DNA of 64,000 nt from an uncultured Clostridia bacterium (GTDB taxonomy: Bacteria; Bacillota; Clostridia; Oscillospirales; Ruminococcaceae): NCBI GenBank assembly GCA_944388075.1, contig CALXHI010000012.1, positions 1 to 64,000 on the forward strand. Reading direction: 5' to 3'. Position numbers and translations under genes: made by a program. Under the pieces are notes generated by a model that was given only the letters and a program-made list of their open reading frames with translations, made no database searches and had not been told where the DNA came from. Position 1 is the stretch's first letter. The number at the start of each line of letters is the position of its first letter. Below are positions 7,732 through 17,027 of the stretch, piece by piece.

Positions 7732-8589
7732 TCAGGAACGCTTTGTAAAAGCAATCTTTGCAGCCGTCAGCGTATTGTGCATGAGAATCGCACGGGTCAT
7801 CGGACCAACGCCACCCGGCACAGGCGTAATCGCAGAGGCAATCTGCTCAACCTCGTCATATGCCACATCGCCAACCAGTTTTCCCTCTGCATTTCGGTTC
7901 ATGCCAACATCAATGACCACCGCACCCGGCTTGACCATATCTGCCGTGACAAAATTTGCCTTGCCGACTGCCGCCACGAGAATATCTGCCTGACGAGTCT
8001 GCTCTGCCAAATTCTTGGTACGGGAATGGCAGATGGTGACCGTTGCATTGCGGTGCAGCAGGAGCATTGCCATCGGTTTTCCGACGATATTGCTTCTGCC
8101 GATGACCACGCAATGCTTGCCCTGTAGCTCGATCCCCGCACGGTCGATCATCTCGATGACACCGGCCGGTGTGCAGGGCAGGAATGCGTAGTCGCCAATC
8201 ATGATATGCCCGACATTCTCCGGATGAAACGCATCCACATCTTTCTCCGGTGCAATCGCACGCAGAATTGTCTGCTCACAGATTTGATCCGGCAGCGGAA
8301 GCTGTACGAGAATGCCCTGCACGGTATCATCTCGATTCAGCTGCTCGACCAGTTCCAGCAATTCTGCCTCTGTCGTTTCCTCCGGCAAAGTGTACTCATA
8401 AGACGCAAAACCGACCTCGGCGCAGTCCTTCTTCTTGTTGGTCACATAGACACGGGACGCAGGATTGTTGCCAACCAACACAACCGCCAAGCCGGGATTC
8501 ATACCCTCCGCTTTCAACTGATCGACCTCGGCACGCACCTCTGCCTTGATCTGTGCCGCAATTTCTTTTCCATTGATGATCGTTGCCAT
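7732..8589 (-). CDS. folD: Bifunctional methylenetetrahydrofolate dehydrogenase/cyclohydrolase
   Basis: 285 residues, standard for FolD. It oxidises 5,10-methylene-tetrahydrofolate with NADP and hydrolyses the methenyl form to 10-formyl-tetrahydrofolate, feeding purine synthesis and formyl-Met. Landmarks are the catalytic Lys in SRVYVTNKKKDCAEVG (the YxxxK motif), GILVQLPLPDQI, DVDAFHPENVG, the Rossmann segment VVIGRSNIVGKPMAMLL and the C-terminal PVPGGVGPMTRAILMHNT. It starts three bases after lgt and is the last gene of the ymfF-ymfH-lgt-folD run. Confidence 0.96.
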   Translation of the reverse strand: MATIINGKEIAAQIKAEVRAEVDQLKAEGMNPGLAVVLVGNNPASRVYVTNKKKDCAEVGFASYEYTLPEETTEAELLELVEQLNRDDTVQGILVQLPLPDQICEQTILRAIAPEKDVDAFHPENVGHIMIGDYAFLPCTPAGVIEMIDRAGIELQGKHCVVIGRSNIVGKPMAMLLLHRNATVTICHSRTKNLAEQTRQADILVAAVGKANFVTADMVKPGAVVIDVGMNRNAEGKLVGDVAYDEVEQIASAITPVPGGVGPMTRAILMHNTLTAAKIAFTKRS

Positions 8590-8592
8590 GGA

Positions 8593-9699
8593 TTATTCCT
8601 CCTCCGATGCCGATGATTCCTCGGCGTGTGTTTCCGACTCGGTTTCCTCGGTATGTTCTGTCACTTCCGACGCATCCAGAATGACATGGGTTGTCTCTTC
8701 TTCCGATGCAATGGTCTGCTTCTTCGACTTTTTCTCTGCACGGCGTTTCTGCCACGCCTCTTCCTTGGCGGCTGTTTCGGCAATCAACGCTGCGGATTCC
8801 TTGCTGTTGACATAAAGCACATAGTCACTGCCCATGCGCTTGATGCGGCTGAAGCTCACGCACAGCAGGATGATGCCGACCGCCACTGACAGCAATGCCA
8901 CCAGCTGCGAAATCTTGATCGTACCCTGATAAAGACTGTCTGTACGCAGCCCTTCAATCCAGAATCTGCCCATGCCGTACCAGACCATGTACATCAGGAA
9001 TATCTGCCCGTCAAACTTGCGCCATCTCTTTGCCACGAAATGCAGAATGACAAATCCCGTCAAGCACCAGATTGACTCATACAAGAAACAGGGATGCACC
9101 GGCAAATACGGATCTACCGAACCATCCGAATAGTTTGCGGCAATCCATGCCTGAATCTTGCCGCCGGTCATGCCGAACAAGCTATCGGTGTTATCACCGA
9201 ATGCTTCCTGATTGGTAAAGTTGCCCCAACGGCCGATACCCTGCCCAATCAGGAATCCCAAAGACGCAATGTCAAACATCGGCAACAAGCGTACCTTGCG
9301 GATTTTACAGACAATCGAGCCGACCAGCAAGGCGCCGATGATACCGCCGTAAATCGCCAAACCGCCGCTGCGAATATTGAACATGGATTTCCAATCACCG
9401 GCAAATTCTTCCCAGCGGAAGATGACATAGTACGCTCTTGCGCCAATCACGCCGCCCAGTACACCCCCGATTACTGCATCAATCGCTCTGTCGGGGTCAA
9501 TGCCGTATTGCTTCTGCATTCTCGAAAAGCCGTATACCATCGCAAGCAGCATACCAACCGTAATCAGAATGCCATACCATGTCACTTGCATACCGCCAAT
9601 GGAAAAAGCTTCGCTGGAAACGGTCAGGTCAATGCCGAGCTTCGGAAATTGAATTTGATCCGATTGCAGCTGTTCTACTGTCGCCATCAAAGAAATCAT
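8593..9699 (-). CDS. lgt: Prolipoprotein diacylglyceryl transferase
   Basis: An integral membrane enzyme that moves diacylglyceryl from phosphatidylglycerol to the lipobox Cys of prelipoproteins. The core of about 290 residues holds seven hydrophobic segments and the Lgt signature GQGIGRWGNFTNQEAFGDNTD (Arg and Asn of the active site). I chose the ATG at 9699 because GGGAGG lies seven bases before it; ATG 9705 is an alternative. The protein is 368 residues long because of a C-terminal cytoplasmic tail of about 75 residues. The tail is first basic (KRRAEKKSKKQ) and then strongly acidic and Ser/Thr/Glu-rich (TEETESETHAEESSASEEE). The gene lies between ymfH and folD in the same operon. Confidence 0.93.
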   Translation of the reverse strand: MISLMATVEQLQSDQIQFPKLGIDLTVSSEAFSIGGMQVTWYGILITVGMLLAMVYGFSRMQKQYGIDPDRAIDAVIGGVLGGVIGARAYYVIFRWEEFAGDWKSMFNIRSGGLAIYGGIIGALLVGSIVCKIRKVRLLPMFDIASLGFLIGQGIGRWGNFTNQEAFGDNTDSLFGMTGGKIQAWIAANYSDGSVDPYLPVHPCFLYESIWCLTGFVILHFVAKRWRKFDGQIFLMYMVWYGMGRFWIEGLRTDSLYQGTIKISQLVALLSVAVGIILLCVSFSRIKRMGSDYVLYVNSKESAALIAETAAKEEAWQKRRAEKKSKKQTIASEEETTHVILDASEVTEHTEETESETHAEESSASEEE

Positions 9700-9713
9700 A
9701 TCCATACCTCCCA

Positions 9714-10991
9714 TCATTCCGGTTCTACCACGGACAAGCACACCTTATCCGCCTGCAAACGTTCACAAAGACAAGCCTGTACATCCTTGAGCGTCAGCTC
9801 TGCCAAAATCCTGCTCTCTGCAAACGGAGAATCGATCCCAACGATAAACGCACCGAGCAAATTCATAGCAGCCGGTTCGGGCTTATTGCTGTTCCGCACC
9901 CGTTCGCCGTAGCTTGCACGCTTTAAAATCGAAAAATGATCCGCATCAAAGCCATGGGTCTTACAATGCTCGATCTCTGCCAAAATCGCATCCAGCACCG
10001 CCTGCGGATTGTCGGATTCACCCTCAAAAACGAGCGTAAAGTAGCCATCACCGGCAAAGGGATAGACCGCAAATGCTTCATTGACCAAGCCCTCCGCCGT
10101 CAAGTGCTGATAGAGCGCCGACGAACGGCCTGCCAGCAGTTGGAGCATCAGCTGTGCGACCAAACCGGCACGGCAGAGTTCCATACCCTTTTCGGGTTTG
10201 CTCTTGAAGCCAATGGAGAACATCGGCTTGCCGACCGCCATTTTTCGACTGACAAATGAACGGACAATTTCTACCGGCTCCGGCAAAAATGCCGATTCGA
10301 GCATCGAAGGCTTTGCCGGTTTCAGCACCCGATCTGCCACCGCAAGCACCTGTTCCATCGTCACATTGCCGGCAACACACAGCACCATGTTGTGCAGGTT
10401 GTAGAACACGTCATAGCAGCGATAGAGCAGCTCGGGCGTGATTTTGGCAATGCTCTCCACACTGCCTGCCACGTCAATCTTGACCGGATGGTGATGATAC
10501 AGCCCCTCGAGCATCTGATAAAACAGCCGATCGGACGGCTCATCGAGATACATTTGAATTTCCTGTGCGATAATACCCTGCTCCTTGGCAACGGTCTGCT
10601 CGGTAAAATAAGGCTGCTGCACGAAATCCAGCAGAATTTCCAACGCCTCGTCAAAGGCTCGGGAGGCTTGGAACAGGTATGCCGTGCGGTCAAAGGAGGT
10701 AAACGCATTGGCGTAAGCACCCAAAGCATTGAACTTGCTGAACACATCGCAATCCTCATTCTCGAACAGCTTATGCTCGAGGAAATGTGCAATGCCCTCC
10801 GGTACCTCCGTAAACGCATCGGTCGGAGAAAGGCGGAATCGGGTATTGATCGAGCCATAACGTGTGCCGAACAGTGCATATGCTGTTTGATAGCCCTTGC
10901 ACTCCATTACACGGATTTCCAACCCCGACGGATGGAACACTTGCGTATATTGATCCCCGGTTTTGGCATCGGTATGCACCGTTGTTCTCAT
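9714..10991 (-). CDS. ymfH: M16-family zinc peptidase, YmfH type
   Basis: 425 residues with the inverted zinc motif HxxEH in GIAHFLEHKLFE near residue 70 and the downstream Glu region (about residue 145), so a catalytically competent pitrilysin-like subunit. Paired with the preceding M16 protein, which lacks the motif, it matches the YmfF/YmfH pair of Firmicutes, which genome annotation links to EF-P aminopentanol modification; that link is from family knowledge only. The start is ATG 10991 with AGGAGGGAGCAG upstream, overlapping the ymfF stop as ATGA. Symbols follow Bacillus usage. Confidence 0.85.
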   Translation of the reverse strand: MRTTVHTDAKTGDQYTQVFHPSGLEIRVMECKGYQTAYALFGTRYGSINTRFRLSPTDAFTEVPEGIAHFLEHKLFENEDCDVFSKFNALGAYANAFTSFDRTAYLFQASRAFDEALEILLDFVQQPYFTEQTVAKEQGIIAQEIQMYLDEPSDRLFYQMLEGLYHHHPVKIDVAGSVESIAKITPELLYRCYDVFYNLHNMVLCVAGNVTMEQVLAVADRVLKPAKPSMLESAFLPEPVEIVRSFVSRKMAVGKPMFSIGFKSKPEKGMELCRAGLVAQLMLQLLAGRSSALYQHLTAEGLVNEAFAVYPFAGDGYFTLVFEGESDNPQAVLDAILAEIEHCKTHGFDADHFSILKRASYGERVRNSNKPEPAAMNLLGAFIVGIDSPFAESRILAELTLKDVQACLCERLQADKVCLSVVEPE

Positions 10992-12277
10992 TCTGCTCCC
11001 TCCTGTTCGTTCGAGGGCTCTGCCGTACGCAGCACCCATACGCTATCGAGCTGCAATGCCGCAGCCGCTTCCATAATCTGTTCTCTGGTCACGGCACGCC
11101 GTGCGGCAAGGATCTCCTCTACACTGCGTTCTTTGCCCGCTTCATGCTGTGTAAACACATAGGATGCTGTGCCTTTGGGACTTTCAAACATGGTTCGGAA
11201 TGCGTGCTCAAGCATCAGACAGCATTCTGTCATCTGTTCATTCGTGAATGTGCCGGCTCGCAGAATATCGATCTGTTCGAGAATCGCCGCCTTGGCTTCT
11301 TCCAATTGTTCGGTCTTGACACCGCTGTCAATCACAATGGTATGCTTCATCCAGTTGTTCCGAGAGGCGCAGTAATAGCAAAGACTCCGCTTTTCTCGCA
11401 CATTGGAGAAAAACAGCGAACTCGTCGTGCCGCTCAACAGGAAATTGAGCATCCAGATCACATCATAGTCCACAGTCGGGTACTTCATCGCCATGCAGAG
11501 CTTGCACTGCTCCACCGGCATCTGTTCTTCCGCTTCGGCAGTGATTTCCTTGCAGGGACTGGGCTGCTCAAAGGTGAGCGTAATCGGTCTGCGTGCCAAG
11601 CCGGAAAACGCTTCGGTCAAACGCACTTGCAGCTGCGGCTTTTGCTCGGGCAGCACCGCAACGATATCAATGTCGGCAGTGCGCAGCATCTCCTGCCAAA
11701 CCGCATACACAGATTCCGGCGTCAGCTGTTCTGCGGTTTCCTTCGTGCCCAAAAGAGATACGGCAGACGGCTCACCGGCATAGGTCAGCTCTGCCAGCTT
11801 GCGCAACGCATAACCACGCTTGTCATTGATTTCGCAATCAATGTCATCGAGCAAATTCTGCTTGCAGTAACGGAACAGCTTCTCTTCAAATGCGCCGTTC
11901 TCGGCATTCGGGTTCAGCAAACAGCCAAGGATTACATCGAGTGTCGCATTGGTAATGGATTCCCCTTCCAATGTGTAGCGGTCATCAAGCCAGTTTCCGG
12001 TTAGGCTAAACACCAGATAATCGCCGCAAGCACTGATACCGGCACTGACACCGGACGCATAGAGCGACTCCAACCGCAGGGACAATGCCGCCTGTGTCGG
12101 ATATGCTTTGGATGCAAGGGAGAGCAAATCCTTCAGCATCGAGTACGCAGAAACGGTTTCCGCACTGCGTGGCACATAGAACTGCAAATACACAGAGCAG
12201 TTCCGGAATTTTGGGTCGATGACCTCCGTATAGCGAATGCCGGAGCCGATCGTCACCGTAGGACAAAATTGTGGCAT
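10988..12277 (-). CDS. ymfF: M16-family protein lacking the zinc motif, YmfF type
   Basis: 429 residues of M16 fold. No HxxEH is present in the N-terminal half, so this is the non-catalytic partner, probably forming a clam-shell heterodimer with the YmfH-type peptidase encoded next. The ATG at 12277 has GGAGG eight bases upstream and is preferred to the ATG at 12292. Its stop overlaps the ymfH start by four bases (ATGA), indicating coupled translation and equal stoichiometry. It heads a four-gene run (ymfF-ymfH-lgt-folD). A TATAAT box on the minus strand near 12352-12357 could be its promoter, but no convincing -35 box was found. Confidence 0.82.
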   Translation of the reverse strand: MPQFCPTVTIGSGIRYTEVIDPKFRNCSVYLQFYVPRSAETVSAYSMLKDLLSLASKAYPTQAALSLRLESLYASGVSAGISACGDYLVFSLTGNWLDDRYTLEGESITNATLDVILGCLLNPNAENGAFEEKLFRYCKQNLLDDIDCEINDKRGYALRKLAELTYAGEPSAVSLLGTKETAEQLTPESVYAVWQEMLRTADIDIVAVLPEQKPQLQVRLTEAFSGLARRPITLTFEQPSPCKEITAEAEEQMPVEQCKLCMAMKYPTVDYDVIWMLNFLLSGTTSSLFFSNVREKRSLCYYCASRNNWMKHTIVIDSGVKTEQLEEAKAAILEQIDILRAGTFTNEQMTECCLMLEHAFRTMFESPKGTASYVFTQHEAGKERSVEEILAARRAVTREQIMEAAAALQLDSVWVLRTAEPSNEQEGAE

Positions 12278-12390
12278 GGTTTCAACCTCCATAACACGGT
12301 TCGTTCATGTATCTTGTGGTTTCAGACCGTATCAAAACGGTATTGCTTTTATTATACCACAAATGTGCAAAAAAAGCGATAGGTTTTGCG

Positions 12391-12439
12391 AAAAAAACAG
12401 CAAAACACCGTACACAGGATCGAATCACTGTATACGGTG
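12391..12439 (-). terminator. Intrinsic terminator after plsY
   Basis: CACCGTATACAG pairs with CTGTGTACGGTG (12 bp with one wobble) around a 10-base loop, followed by TTTTGC and seven T residues on the minus strand. It starts right behind the plsY stop. Confidence 0.8.
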
Positions 12440-12445
12440 CTGCAT

Positions 12446-13069
12446 TTATTGGTGTTCGGATACACGATGGGAATGATCTCCGAAGCGAATCTCGGTTTTG
12501 TTGGCGATCCGACGAATATTCGGAATATGCTTCCACAAAATCAGTGCAGCCAGACACAGCAGCAAAATCCCCTCCGGCACAGTATGCTGCCAAAAGCCGA
12601 ATGCCGGTGTCAGAAATGCCGCTGTCAGCGTGGCAATGGCGATATACCGCAGAATCAGCACAATGCAGACAGTCGCCGCCAGACAGACCAAAAAGCAACG
12701 CCAATCCCATGCCAGCAGCATACCGAGAAAGGATGCAAAGCCCTTACCGCCTCGAAAGCGCATCCAGAACGGAAAAATATGCCCCAAAATCACCGCAATG
12801 CCGACCGCCGCCGCCAGCCAAGAGAATTTGCCGCCAATCGACAGATGTCGAATTAACCAAACCGGAATAAACGCCTTTGATATGTCCACAAAGCCGGTAC
12901 AGACCGCAGCCGTTTTCCCCATCGTCACCAACGCATTGGACGCACCGGCATTGCCGGAGCCTTGCTTGCGGATATCAAAGCCCCGCTGCTCAGCGATCAG
13001 TGCCGCCATATTCACACAGCCGAGCAGATAGCCTACCGCCAGACTGCACACAACCCACAAAATATTCAT
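12446..13069 (-). CDS. plsY: Glycerol-3-phosphate acyltransferase PlsY
   Basis: 207 residues with five hydrophobic segments. PlsY moves an acyl group from acyl-phosphate to glycerol 3-phosphate at the inner membrane, the first step of phospholipid synthesis. The three conserved cytoplasmic motifs are visible: GSGNAGASNAL near residue 38, GHIFPFWMRFRGGKGFAS near 100 and a weaker third loop near 185. The start codon overlaps the stop of the upstream EAL-domain gene as ATGA, so translation is probably coupled to that large regulator, which is unusual. A terminator follows. The transcript would come from the strong promoter at 16888-16916. Confidence 0.95.
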   Translation of the reverse strand: MNILWVVCSLAVGYLLGCVNMAALIAEQRGFDIRKQGSGNAGASNALVTMGKTAAVCTGFVDISKAFIPVWLIRHLSIGGKFSWLAAAVGIAVILGHIFPFWMRFRGGKGFASFLGMLLAWDWRCFLVCLAATVCIVLILRYIAIATLTAAFLTPAFGFWQHTVPEGILLLCLAALILWKHIPNIRRIANKTEIRFGDHSHRVSEHQ

Positions 13070-16000
13070 ACATTTAACTCCATGCGTTCCGTGCCGCCGT
13101 TGCGCAGCAGCTTGCCGGTTGCAGCAGCCAAATGGAAGAAATTGCCGCTGCGGATGTTCAAGGTCAGATCGGCATCCGTCAATGTCACCTCTGCATCTCT
13201 CTCACAGCTGCCGATATCCAATACCCGATTGCCTTCGCAATGCAGGTTCAGCATGGTATTTTTCAGCGTAATCTGCGGTGCGCCGTCCATCGAGCCAATG
13301 ACGGTAATTTCCCGTCCGGTCTGCTCTGTATGCACAGCTGAATCCATCAACACGATTTCCGCACCGCCGGTTTGCGAACCGATACCGGTCAAGGACGCAC
13401 CGGCCGCCAATACCGTCACATCAACAGTATTCAGGCGGATATTCGGTCGTCCGGTTTGACAGCCAATGCCGACGATCGAGGTGACCTTGCCCTCGCACAT
13501 AACCGAACAGCCCGACAGTGTAATCTCACAGTCCCCGTTTGTCGCACCAATGCCGATGCTCGACACACCGGTCAGGCGCAGAAAGACTTTCGTGCCGCAA
13601 ATCCGAATAGACTGCTGCTTGCAAGTGCCGCCGCCAATCGCATTACAAAAATCGCCGTTAAGCATAATCTGCAAACAGCCTGCCAAATCAATCTCAATGC
13701 TGCCGAACGACGAATCCCCATCATTGCCAATGCCATATGCGGTATAGTAATCGCTGCTGATGATCAGATTGCCTCGTCCGGTCAGATGGAATTGCGCCCC
13801 GTCGGGCACATAAATACCACCATTATCCATGCGGTTATCCCCACAGCATTCAAGGGTCAGCTTTGCATGCCGTCCCAAAATCACACGGGGCGATACCTGC
13901 GTACCGGTCAGGTGGGCATCCCGCAAAACGATATGCGTTTCGCAGTCCTCCTTCACGCGAATCGAGAGATTGACCATGGTATGGAAATCGCCGTTCAGCT
14001 CCAGATAAGGCTGTGCAACAAAAATATCGGTATAGTTTTCGTTGGCAAGGCGCAGCAAATCCAGTGATTGCTCCCCCGATGCCATATAAATTTTCCGCTG
14101 CAGCCGCTTTTCCGCCATCGCATTGCATTTGCAGATGGCGGCGATGCTCTCACAGTCGATCGTATCCACAGGAACTTCTCTCGGCTCTGCCACATAGTTA
14201 CCCTGTACCAAATCCACACCAAATCGAATGACCGCACGCAATTCCTCATAGGTTTCCACACCCTCTGCCAACGCCAAAAAGCCGTTGACATGGGCAAATT
14301 CAATGACATTGGAAACGAAATGCTGTTTCTTCGGTTCTTCGTGGATATTGGCAATCAGGCTGCGGTCAATCTTGACATACTGGGGCGAATACCGCAGCAG
14401 ATTCGCAATATTGGAATAGCCTGTACCGTAGTCGTCAATGGCGATGTCCATGTGATTCTCCGTACAGCGTGTCTGCACCTGCCGCAGCTGGTCGCCATCG
14501 GTTTCCGACTGCTCGATAAATTCCACCACGACCTGCGAGAACAGGTCGCCATACTGTTCTTTCAGCAGCTGGAAATCCGAATCGGAGAGAAAATGTCCGG
14601 GAATGCTGTTGAGGAACACTTTTTTCTTGAGGAAAATATGCTCCATCTGCCGCATGGCAAACAGCACATTGGAATAGGTCAGCCATTCAATTTCATAGAG
14701 CCGTCCGGTTCTCTGCGCATACTGGATCACCATCATCGGAGTCAGCATCGGGTTGGCAGGACGCATCAACGCCTCATAGGCAAAAATCTGCCCCTGCTTT
14801 GTACTGACGATCGGCTGGAAATGATACGACAGGCGGTTCTCATTGAGCGTCTGCTCGATCAGCTGATCATTGGCGTCTTGATGTGTTGCAGCACTATGCT
14901 CTGCATCATCACCGTTCTTGGCATCATCCATATTGGCTGCCGCTTCATCAATGAGCGTTTCCACCGAAAGTGCTGCCGTTGCCTGCGCAGCGGATTTGCC
15001 AAACACAAGCTCAATCGCATAGTCTTTGCCGGAAATGTCATTGTAACTGCGCATTCTGCTGCTGAGCAATTCGATGAATGCCGGAGACATATCCTTGCGC
15101 TCCTGCTCCGTCAGCATCGCCACGAGAAAGACATCGCCCCCGACTCTTGCCGCAATCATGCCCGGCTCTACGCAATCCTGAATCGCATGGGCAATGCTCA
15201 GCAGGGCTTGGTCACCCTCAAAATGGCCGTACATGGTATTGATTTTCCGCAATCGCCTCAGTCCGATGGCAACGAGTGTCAGCTTCTGCGACAACCCATG
15301 TTTGACATGAAGACGGTTTCCGATGGCTTGGATGACGCCGCTCAAATTCAGCATACCTGTCAACGGATCTCTCGAACGAGCATCGGTCAGCTTTTCATTG
15401 ATGGCATGCAGCCGTGCAGTAATCAAGCTGGCACTGACCACAGACCCTGCCGTATGTACGAGCTTGGGCAGCTTGATGCTCTCCTCCCGCAGCGCATTGC
15501 CGTAATAGGCGTAATAGCCATAGATTTCATTAGACTGGTAGATGGTCGTGATCACAACCACTCTGCCATGCAAAAATACGGTTTCCAGATTGGGAATCAA
15601 CTGCGTGCGAGGAATCACGGCAAACTGTTTCTCCCGTTTGCGCACCACAACCGAAAACATCAATTCATGGCTATCCCCAAATTGCTGCAAGTCCTCATCC
15701 CGCAAATCAATCGACAGATTATCTCGCAAACATAGGCACGAATCTTCCGGCAGATGTCCGGCTATCACATCGAGATAGTCCACAACCGTCACATCATTGC
15801 GTTCGAGCAGAATATTCTGTACGCCGTATTCATTGGCTTCCTGAAACGCATGGATCTTCAGACAGCGATAGAGAAACTGAATCGCATCGTTCTGGTCACG
15901 CTGCTCGATCGCCTTGCAGCCGCAGGATTCCGAAATTTGGAGAATCGGCGGAATCTCGGTCGAAAGCTCTGCCGGCTCGCCGTCCAACAACAGCTCAATC

Positions 16001-16782
16001 ATATCAAATGCTGTCTCGCACATTTGCGTAAAATCCTTGGCACAGGTGGTCAGACGGGGCGTATGATGCCGTTCCCGCACGATAGCGTCCGAACCCGTGA
16101 CAATCACATCCTCCGGCACACGCAGTCCCCATCGGCGCAATACCGAACAGCAGGCAATTGCCATTGCATCGTTGACGCAGACCATGGCTTCCGGGATATC
16201 ATAATGCAGCAGCTGCTCAACTGCCGACACAGCAGGATCTTCCCAATATTCGCCATATGCCACACGCTGCTCATCAAATGGAATCCCGTAGCGTTCCAAT
16301 GCCGCTTTGTAGGCATCGATCATACATTCAGAGCCGTAATGCCCCCTGATACCTGTCAGCAAATCTACCTTCTTGCAGCCATGTGCACCGAACACATGCG
16401 ACAGCAAATCCGAAAACGCCTGATTGGCATAGGAATAGACCGACGGAATGTCGTCAATCATACCATCATATGCCATCACCGGACAGTGATGTGCCTTTGC
16501 CGCCTTGCAAAGCTCCCGAACAGCACACATATTCCCAATTGCCTCAGGCATCATCACGACCACATCGACCATGTCATAGGGAATCAAATCAAATACGCGA
16601 TAGCAGTTATCCTCATTGGCAGCTTTGGGCGTTTTCACCTGAATATTGCGATTGGCATTGAACAGCAGAACATAGTACCCCCGCTCCTTTGCCTCTCGCA
16701 AAAAAGCGTAGATACTCTCCAATACATCTTGATTTTGAATTGACGCCGTGCAAAGCGCAATCACCGGTACTTCATGCACCAT
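13066..16782 (-). CDS. Soluble multidomain c-di-GMP phosphodiesterase: sugar-binding-like sensor, GGDEF-like, EAL, beta-helix
   Basis: 1238 residues without signal peptide or membrane segments. Residues 4-280 resemble a LacI/periplasmic-binding-type sensor domain without a DNA-binding headpiece. Residues 290-460 are an unassigned alpha/beta linker. Residues 470-600 form a degenerate GGDEF domain (DPLTGMLN; the signature reads GGDVF at about 549). Residues 640-880 form an EAL domain whose catalytic set looks complete: E670 in EAL, N725, E754, D783-D784 in IDDYGTGYS, K804, E840 and the Gln of VQGNY. Residues 985-1215 hold seven repeats of 26-29 residues (IG-x3-G-x3-I-x-L), a parallel beta-helix like DUF4353 carbohydrate-binding proteins. 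It probably degrades c-di-GMP in response to a bound ligand. The ATG at 16782 has AGAGGA six bases upstream; 16809 is an alternative. Its stop overlaps plsY. Confidence 0.8.
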   Translation of the reverse strand: MVHEVPVIALCTASIQNQDVLESIYAFLREAKERGYYVLLFNANRNIQVKTPKAANEDNCYRVFDLIPYDMVDVVVMMPEAIGNMCAVRELCKAAKAHHCPVMAYDGMIDDIPSVYSYANQAFSDLLSHVFGAHGCKKVDLLTGIRGHYGSECMIDAYKAALERYGIPFDEQRVAYGEYWEDPAVSAVEQLLHYDIPEAMVCVNDAMAIACCSVLRRWGLRVPEDVIVTGSDAIVRERHHTPRLTTCAKDFTQMCETAFDMIELLLDGEPAELSTEIPPILQISESCGCKAIEQRDQNDAIQFLYRCLKIHAFQEANEYGVQNILLERNDVTVVDYLDVIAGHLPEDSCLCLRDNLSIDLRDEDLQQFGDSHELMFSVVVRKREKQFAVIPRTQLIPNLETVFLHGRVVVITTIYQSNEIYGYYAYYGNALREESIKLPKLVHTAGSVVSASLITARLHAINEKLTDARSRDPLTGMLNLSGVIQAIGNRLHVKHGLSQKLTLVAIGLRRLRKINTMYGHFEGDQALLSIAHAIQDCVEPGMIAARVGGDVFLVAMLTEQERKDMSPAFIELLSSRMRSYNDISGKDYAIELVFGKSAAQATAALSVETLIDEAAANMDDAKNGDDAEHSAATHQDANDQLIEQTLNENRLSYHFQPIVSTKQGQIFAYEALMRPANPMLTPMMVIQYAQRTGRLYEIEWLTYSNVLFAMRQMEHIFLKKKVFLNSIPGHFLSDSDFQLLKEQYGDLFSQVVVEFIEQSETDGDQLRQVQTRCTENHMDIAIDDYGTGYSNIANLLRYSPQYVKIDRSLIANIHEEPKKQHFVSNVIEFAHVNGFLALAEGVETYEELRAVIRFGVDLVQGNYVAEPREVPVDTIDCESIAAICKCNAMAEKRLQRKIYMASGEQSLDLLRLANENYTDIFVAQPYLELNGDFHTMVNLSIRVKEDCETHIVLRDAHLTGTQVSPRVILGRHAKLTLECCGDNRMDNGGIYVPDGAQFHLTGRGNLIISSDYYTAYGIGNDGDSSFGSIEIDLAGCLQIMLNGDFCNAIGGGTCKQQSIRICGTKVFLRLTGVSSIGIGATNGDCEITLSGCSVMCEGKVTSIVGIGCQTGRPNIRLNTVDVTVLAAGASLTGIGSQTGGAEIVLMDSAVHTEQTGREITVIGSMDGAPQITLKNTMLNLHCEGNRVLDIGSCERDAEVTLTDADLTLNIRSGNFFHLAAATGKLLRNGGTERMELNV

Positions 16783-16887
16783 AGGACATCCTCTTTTCCG
16801 ATGCAGCAAACTCCTGCATCTCGTTCAAACGCTCCTGCCGCACACCGAACCCATACGATGCCCCGGCATTCATGATATGTTACCTTT

Positions 16888-16916
16888 ATTGTATCATGTT
16901 ACCGCCCAATTGTCAA
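16888..16916 (-). promoter_or_regulatory. Promoter of the EAL-domain gene and plsY
   Basis: TTGACA (16911-16916), a 17-base spacer and TACAAT (16888-16893) on the minus strand, about 106 bases before the start codon at 16782. It is nearly a consensus housekeeping promoter. Confidence 0.8.
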
Positions 16917-16984
16917 GTCATTTTTGGTGTTCATTATTTCTTCGTACATTTCATGCTGCCAGGTATCCGCAAAACCATTCGTAT

Positions 16985-17019
16985 ATACAAAAATACCCAA
17001 ATGCCATGCATTTGGGTAT
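16985..17019 (-). terminator. Intrinsic terminator after ftsH
   Basis: A perfect 12-bp stem ATACCCAAATGC with its complement, a 3-base loop and a T-run on the minus strand, eight bases behind the ftsH stop. Confidence 0.85.
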
Positions 17020-17027
17020 CTTCTGTA

